Shown piece by piece: positions 28,240 through 32,255 of a DNA stretch of 32,255 nucleotides (position 1 is its first letter; the number at the start of each line of letters is the position of its first letter). Below the pieces are notes generated by a model that was not told where the DNA came from, did no database searches, and was given only the letters and a program-made list of their open reading frames with translations. Made by a program: the position numbers and the translations under genes. This stretch comes from Mycolicibacterium rhodesiae (GTDB taxonomy: Bacteria; Actinomycetota; Actinomycetes; Mycobacteriales; Mycobacteriaceae): the NCBI RefSeq assembly GCF_002086695.1, contig NZ_MVIH01000029.1, positions 1 to 32,255 on the forward strand, given 5' to 3'.

Positions 28240-29379
28240 GTGGCGATCTTCGGTCGGAACACGGCGCGCCAGCGCCTGAAGAGGGCGACGCGTCAAGCGC
28301 TCTCCGCACCGGCCTTTGATACGCCGCCAGACGCCACGCCGTGGGTGATCGGGGGGTTGTGGCCCGCGGAACTGGAGACGGTGACGCCGGCGACCGCGGC
28401 AGTCGCCGCACACCTGAAGAACGACCTGCAGCGCATCGCGGACTCGGCCAACGAGCGGTTGCGCGCCCTGAGTCACGCCGACGTCCCGGACTTCGCGCGG
28501 CGGACCGAGGAAGTCCGGATCATCGAGACCGCCAGAGCCTATGCGGTGCAGCGCGTCGAGTCGACGATCCGCCAATTACGTTCCGCAGAAGATGATTTCG
28601 ATACCGATCCGGCGATGCCGAAGATCACACCGGAGCAGGTGCACGAGGTAGGTGTGATCCCGGCCCCGCTGGTCGAACCCGTCGAAATCAATCCCGCACC
28701 CGAACCTCCTCCCGCACCCGCACCGGCGCCGGAGCCGGAGCCGGAGCCGGGCGATCGCCAGCTGGAGACCGTGCTCGAGTTCGTCGCCCGCCAGGAGCCG
28801 GGGTTGCGGTGGGCGGTCGGGGAGCGCGCGGACGGGACCACCGTGCTGGTCACCGATCTCGCGCACGGCTGGATCCCGCCCGGCATCGCAGTGCCCGCAG
28901 GTCTCGGTCTGTTGCCGCCGGCCAGGCGCGGCGGGCGGGTCGGTGAACTGCTCGGCGACGTCGTCCGATCCGCGGTGTATCACCCCGGTGACCCATTCGG
29001 TGCCGCGCGCCCCGATGCGCCGACCTCGCTCGAGGCCCGCGAATTACCCCGGGTGGACGACCTGGGGTGGAAGCTGGTGGAGGCCACTCACTGGCGGGAT
29101 GGGTTGCCCCGGATGGTGCACACGCTGGCGAAGGCCGGCGCGGCCCGCACCGGCATACTCGACGCCGAGGTCGACGTCCTGCGCGTGCATTCCGACACCG
29201 CTCGCTATCAGCTGATGGCCCAGTATCCCGATGTCGACGCCGCACTGTTGAGCAACTGCCTGTTGTTGGCCGCAACCGAAGCGATCGCTCTGGGCGACGA
29301 GGTGTCGGCCAACTATCACATGGCCTGGTTCGAGGCGCTCACTGCGCCGCAGCCAACCAACTGGGGCACCGCGCCATAA
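28240..29379 (+). CDS. DUF5631/DUF5632-type protein, ESX-associated (Rv3899c-like)
   Basis: This 379-residue mycobacterial protein has an N-terminal helical part (about 1-125), a Pro/Ala/Glu linker (about 150-170, APEPPPAPAPAPEPEPEPG) and a C-terminal domain (about 175-375) with RWAVGERADGTTVLVTDLAHGWIPPGI and the helix-rich ...WRDGLPRMVHTLAKAGAART region. This resembles the DUF5632 and DUF5631 parts of M. tuberculosis Rv3899c, encoded beside ESX-2. The function is unknown. It has no signal peptide, and the YbaB-like and AAA genes next to it support an ESX link. GAGCCG repeats in the DNA encode the linker. The start GTG is supported by the -10 seven bases before it. Confidence 0.82.
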   Translation: MAIFGRNTARQRLKRATRQALSAPAFDTPPDATPWVIGGLWPAELETVTPATAAVAAHLKNDLQRIADSANERLRALSHADVPDFARRTEEVRIIETARAYAVQRVESTIRQLRSAEDDFDTDPAMPKITPEQVHEVGVIPAPLVEPVEINPAPEPPPAPAPAPEPEPEPGDRQLETVLEFVARQEPGLRWAVGERADGTTVLVTDLAHGWIPPGIAVPAGLGLLPPARRGGRVGELLGDVVRSAVYHPGDPFGAARPDAPTSLEARELPRVDDLGWKLVEATHWRDGLPRMVHTLAKAGAARTGILDAEVDVLRVHSDTARYQLMAQYPDVDAALLSNCLLLAATEAIALGDEVSANYHMAWFEALTAPQPTNWGTAP

Positions 29380-29483
29380 CCGAACCTATGGTGCGAGGTT
29401 GCTGGAGTGTTTTGCGCCGGTGGCGGGCGCCGATGCTGAAGAAGTGAATTGACGCAGGTAGCGACGGTCGACATACTTGTGAC

Positions 29484-29801
29484 GTGGCGGGATCGGGCAG
29501 CGGTCGCGAGCTTAGCGACAGGGATCTCGTCGACGCGGTCTTGAAGGAGCTGAGCGAGGCTGCCGAGCGCTGGGAGGCGCTCGTCGCGCAGGCCGAGACG
29601 ATCACCTACAGCGTCGATCTGGGGGATATACACGCGGTGGCCAACTCCGACGGCAAACTGGTCGAACTGACTTTGCACCCGGCTGTCGTGACCGATTACA
29701 CCCACGGTGAGCTCAGTGACCGGCTGAACCTGGCCTTCGCCGCACTGCGCGAGGAGGCCGAATCCGACAATCAGGCACGGTACGGAGGTGGATTGCGGTG
29801 A
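29484..29801 (+). CDS. YbaB/EbfC family protein (EspL-like)
   Basis: This 105-residue protein has a short N-terminal helix region (LSDRDLVDAVLKELSEAAERWEALVAQAE), then strands TYSVDLGDIHAVANSDGKLVELTLHP and a C-terminal helix, the usual YbaB/EbfC layout. Family members bind nucleoid DNA; in ESX loci a similar small protein (EspL) aids secretion and may act as a partner rather than a DNA binder. The GTG start is read at 29484. The TGA at 29799-29801 overlaps a GTG (29798) that seems to be the original start of the AAA gene. The 104 bases upstream show no clear element. Confidence 0.78.
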   Translation: MAGSGSGRELSDRDLVDAVLKELSEAAERWEALVAQAETITYSVDLGDIHAVANSDGKLVELTLHPAVVTDYTHGELSDRLNLAFAALREEAESDNQARYGGGLR

Positions 29802-30333
29802 CCCCTGCAGACCTGGCGGAGGGACACCACCCGTGCCGCTGAATCTGGTGAACCAGTTGCTGGTCGCCTTGGAGGTGCACCGGTTCGACTTCTGTTTCAT
29901 CGGCGCCGGCTATGAGAAGGAAGTCGATGAATTCCTCACCGTGAACCCGGGTTTGGCGGGACGCTTCAACCGTAAGTTGCGGTTCGAGTCGTACAGCCCC
30001 GACGAGTTGGTACAGATCGCCGTCCGCTACGGCGGGCCACGCGCCACAGTGATCGAACCCGCCGCGCAGGACGCGCTCAACGCGGCCTGCCGCAAGCTGC
30101 GGGCCTACCTCGCCCCCGACGGCACCCACGGTATCGACGTCATGCAGAACGGCCGCTTCGCCCGCAACGTCGTTGAGCGCGCCGAGCGACTTCGTGACTC
30201 ACGGGTCGCCGCGCAGAACCGCACCAGTCGCGGCTCGGTGACGGTCGAGGACCTCGAGACGCTGCGCACTCAGGATCTGATGGCCGCAGTCGCGGACGCG
30301 TGCGCGGAAAAGCATGTGCCGATCAGTCTTTGA
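29798..30333 (+). pseudogene. Remnant of an EccA-like AAA+ ATPase (C-terminal end only)
   Basis: From GTG 29833 a 166-residue open frame matches only the end of a CbxX/EccA-type AAA+ domain: LLVALEVHRFDFCFIGAGYEKEVDEFL, the sensor-1/NPGLAGRFNR segment, then the lid helices up to NGRFARNVVERAERLRDSR. Walker A and Walker B are missing. A GTG at 29798 overlapping the YbaB stop reads VTPADLAEGHHPCR then stops, in a different frame. I read this as an ancestral coupled start joined to the 3' end by an internal deletion with frameshift. GGAGGG at 29818 could still drive translation of the fragment from 29833, but it could not hydrolyse ATP. It overlaps the convergent kinase by 11 bases. Confidence 0.65.
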
Positions 30334-31066
30334 CGCCTAGCGCGGCATCGGCGGAGCGCGCAAGCTCACCCGCGCTCGAGTAACGCGCGTTCGCGTGCTT
30401 CGCCATGGCGGTGGCGATCACGTTGTCCATCGCAGGCGGAAGCCACGGTGCGAACCGGGTGACCTGCGGTGGTTCCCGGTGCAGCTGGGCCTGCACCACC
30501 TCGTCCTTCGAGCTCGCGTCGAAGAACGGCGGCTTGCCGGTCAGCAGCCGGAACAGCGAGCAACCCAACGAGTACACGTCGGTGCGTCTGTCGACCTCCT
30601 TGCCGCGCAACATTTCCGGCGACGCGTACGCCGCCGATGCCAGCACCATTCCGTTCGCCGCGAACGGGCGCGAGCCGAAGTCCGTCAGCAGCGCCCGGTC
30701 GTCCTCGGCCAGCAGGAAGTTCGACGGCTTCACATCGCCGTGTACCACGCCATGGGCGTGGGCGAAGTCCAGCCCGCGGGCGATGTCGGCGATGATGTGG
30801 ACCGCGCGCGCCGGCGACATCCGCCCAGCCCGCAGTTCGCTGTCGGCATCACCGCCCGGAACGTATTGCATTGCCAGCCAGCGTGTTCCGGAACCCAGAA
30901 TGCGGACGATGTTGGGATGGTCCAGTAGAGCGGGCGCGGAAGCTGCGGAATGTAAGACCTTCAGGGCGACAAAGCGATCCGCATCGCGTGCCAGGTACAC
31001 CGTACCCATCCCGCCGGTGCCCAGCACCGATTGGATCTCGTAGCCGCCGATACTAACGGGGTCCAC
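30323..31066 (-). CDS. Soluble Ser/Thr protein kinase with shortened N-lobe
   Basis: This 247-residue Hanks-type kinase has the glycine loop VLGTGGMGTV, Lys36 in ALKVL, catalytic loop VVHGDVKPSN (Asp111), DFG at 129-131, and ASPEML for the APE motif. Between Lys36 and the HPNIV segment there are only about 14 residues instead of about 28 in PknB, and no Glu is found there, so helix alpha-C with its salt-bridge Glu seems to be missing. The loop before beta-3 and the one after HPNIV are also short. HGD replaces HRD. No membrane segment follows, so it is cytoplasmic. GTG 31066 lies inside the end of the MinD-like gene (14-base overlap), so the two are coupled. Confidence 0.85.
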   Translation of the reverse strand: MDPVSIGGYEIQSVLGTGGMGTVYLARDADRFVALKVLHSAASAPALLDHPNIVRILGSGTRWLAMQYVPGGDADSELRAGRMSPARAVHIIADIARGLDFAHAHGVVHGDVKPSNFLLAEDDRALLTDFGSRPFAANGMVLASAAYASPEMLRGKEVDRRTDVYSLGCSLFRLLTGKPPFFDASSKDEVVQAQLHREPPQVTRFAPWLPPAMDNVIATAMAKHANARYSSAGELARSADAALGVKD

Positions 31067-32108
31067 GGGGCGGAATGGTCGCGAAGAACTGCGAAATGAC
31101 CGCCGCCACTTCGACGAACGCACGGCGGGTCGGCACCGACATCTCAGCGGTGCTGTTGATGACACCTCCTGGGCGGAGACCCGGATCGAACGGCACCTCC
31201 ACCACCGCCTGCCGCCGGGAGCGGAACTGGTCGGCGAGCACCCCGCGCGTCTTCTTGTCGGAGTGCCCGTCGGAATCGTTGAGCACGATCACGGTGCGCT
31301 GCATCAAGCCGGTCTTGCCATGGGCGGCAAGCCATTCCATCGTCTGTGCAGCCGCGGACGCCCCGTCCGGCCATGGCGACGACACGACGATCAGCGCGTC
31401 CATGTCACGCATCGCCTCCTGGGTGACCGGGGCGTCCATCGTCGAACCGCAGTCGACGATGGAGATCGTGAAGTGCCGATCCAGCCGCATGGTCGCCTCG
31501 CGATAAATCGCCGGGTCGAGAATCCCGCGGCGACTGCCGTTCTCCCCGGCCAGCACGAACAATCCCGACGAGTTGCTGCCCATCCGGGTGAGCACCTCGG
31601 CGAACGAGCGCAGGTTCTTGTTCTTGGCCAACTCCCAGTACGAGCCGTCGGCGCGCGGATCGATCCGGCTGCCGAGCCGCCCGAACGCGGTGTCGGCGTC
31701 CACCGCCACCACCCGGTCACCACGGCGCAACTCGGCCAGCACACACCCGACGCTGGCTGACACCGTCGTCTTGCCGACACCGCCCTTGCCCAGCACGCCG
31801 ATCTTGTAATGGCCGCGCAACGGCGCGGCCACCATGGCCTCCATCGCGGCCTGACGCTTGTCCTCCCGCGACGGACCGGGGTTCACCAGCCCGAACGTCG
31901 CGGCATGGACGCCACGGCGCCAGCCCCGGGTCGGCTTGGGCTTGGCCGGCCGGAGCGCTGGGGGAGCAGGCTGCGCGGGATACGGCGCCCGCGGCATCGG
32001 CGGCACGGGCGGCGGCATTTCGATGCGGGGCAGCCGTTCGGTGGGCGGGCCGCCGTACCCCGGCGGGGGCGGGCCCTGCCGGTATCGGTGGTCGTCGCGG
32101 TCGGTCAT
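31053..32108 (-). CDS. MinD/ParA-like ATPase of ESX type (EspI/Rv3888c-like)
   Basis: This 351-residue protein has a disordered Pro-rich N-terminus (about 1-60) and then a RRGVHAATFGLVNPGPS segment found in ESX MinD-like proteins. The deviant Walker A KGGVGKTT is at 108-115, followed by VVAVDADTAFG and ISIVDCGSTMD (Walker B region). In ESX loci such ATPases (EspI, Rv3888c) modulate secretion in response to energy state; that role here is inferred from family and context. The ATG at 32108 is clear. Its end is overlapped by the kinase gene, so phosphorylation of this ATPase, or shared control, is plausible. Confidence 0.88.
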   Translation of the reverse strand: MTDRDDHRYRQGPPPPGYGGPPTERLPRIEMPPPVPPMPRAPYPAQPAPPALRPAKPKPTRGWRRGVHAATFGLVNPGPSREDKRQAAMEAMVAAPLRGHYKIGVLGKGGVGKTTVSASVGCVLAELRRGDRVVAVDADTAFGRLGSRIDPRADGSYWELAKNKNLRSFAEVLTRMGSNSSGLFVLAGENGSRRGILDPAIYREATMRLDRHFTISIVDCGSTMDAPVTQEAMRDMDALIVVSSPWPDGASAAAQTMEWLAAHGKTGLMQRTVIVLNDSDGHSDKKTRGVLADQFRSRRQAVVEVPFDPGLRPGGVINSTAEMSVPTRRAFVEVAAVISQFFATIPPRGPR

Positions 32109-32190
32109 CGTATCCAGTATCGCTGGTCGTTCGAGATCGACGTTTTGCCGGGCTTCACCGGCGCTTTCTCTGCGATTTATTTCTCCTATG

Positions 32191-32255
32191 TCAAGCGGCG
32201 AGGGGTTCGCTGGTGTGGTGGCGTGATTTCTCGTCGGCGTGTAGTCGGTTGAACA
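32191..32255 (-). CDS. C-terminal end of an unidentified gene, cut by the window edge
   Basis: A leftward frame enters from the window edge and ends with FNRLHADEKSRHHTSEPLAA and a TGA at 32191-32193. The fragment is basic and His-rich. I do not recognise it; a transposase tail is one possibility but is not supported by more than its basic character. The 82 bases between it and the MinD-like ATG hold no clear promoter. Confidence 0.35.
   Translation of the reverse strand, partial: FNRLHADEKSRHHTSEPLAA

Noticed and set aside
26809..28575. 588-codon open frame on the minus strand
   Set aside because: It is antisense to the FAD reductase and the starts of neighbouring genes, has Arg/Gly/His-rich low-complexity translation and matches no family. 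High-GC shadow.
28726..28751. GAGCCG tandem repeats
   Set aside because: They encode the Pro-Glu linker of the DUF5631 protein and need no separate explanation.
30323..30333. Frameshift suspicion where the AAA remnant and kinase overlap
   Set aside because: Both stops are in good frames and an 11-base tail-to-tail overlap is ordinary in this genome.
1..32255. CRISPR array, tRNA or rRNA genes, complete insertion sequences
   Set aside because: No regularly spaced repeats, cloverleaf sequences, rRNA stretches or transposase with terminal repeats were seen by eye.

Overview
The window looks like chromosome from a fast-growing mycobacterium (Mycolicibacterium-like). Reasons: very high GC with dense, often overlapping genes; a 13E12-family DUF222/HNH gene with an SOS box; an antigen 85-type mycolyltransferase; DUF5631, YbaB, EccA-like and MinD-like genes of the type VII (ESX) secretion repertoire; F420/LLM and FadE-type genes; a KstR-like operator; and a GlcNAc phosphotransferase cluster, which fast growers carry and M. 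tuberculosis lacks. I saw no rRNA, tRNA or CRISPR array. No stretch over 300 bases lacks a gene.

Layout. 1-3757: an SOS-linked 13E12 gene, a small membrane protein, a VOC protein, an Ag85/FbpC-like esterase and a DUF4262 protein. 3844-7916: the GlcNAc module, with crr-nagB-nagA leftward and nagE rightward from one shared control region containing palindromes. 8107-8953: two small secreted proteins. 8950-10351: a TetR regulator divergent from an SDR, with paired operators between them. 10613-12654: an AT3 acyltransferase followed by an anchored SGNH hydrolase, probably a cell-envelope acyl-modification pair. 12658-15403: a CDGP-type secreted peptide, then a sedolisin (S53) protease coupled to a membrane-anchored partner. 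15422-16452: an APH(6)/hur-like kinase coupled to a 47-residue membrane peptide. 16514-20425: the giant helicase HrpA.

20480-23597 holds a 55-residue secreted peptide, two paralogous secreted His-rich peptides that share a GPNM...HHHHQWN signature, and between those paralogs a patatin-like lipase convergent with an LLM oxidoreductase. 23678-28176 is a lipid/steroid block: two overlapping acyl-CoA dehydrogenase genes leftward and a DUF1295 (steroid 5-alpha-reductase-like) plus FAD reductase pair rightward, flanking a KstR-type palindrome. 28240-32108 is an ESX-accessory set: DUF5631 protein, YbaB-like protein, the decayed C-terminal end of an EccA-like AAA ATPase, and on the other strand a MinD-like ATPase overlapped by a Ser/Thr kinase that seems to lack helix alpha-C. 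The last 65 bases carry the end of an unidentified leftward gene.

A recurring control theme is the leaderless start: a TANNNT -10 element lies 6-7 bases before the start codon of the Ag85-like gene, hrpA, the patatin gene, the FadE operon and the DUF5631 gene. The strongest leads are the His-rich peptide family, the KstR-box steroid-like block, the kinase without alpha-C beside a broken AAA ATPase, and two small genes (55 and 47 residues) that standard gene calling could miss.
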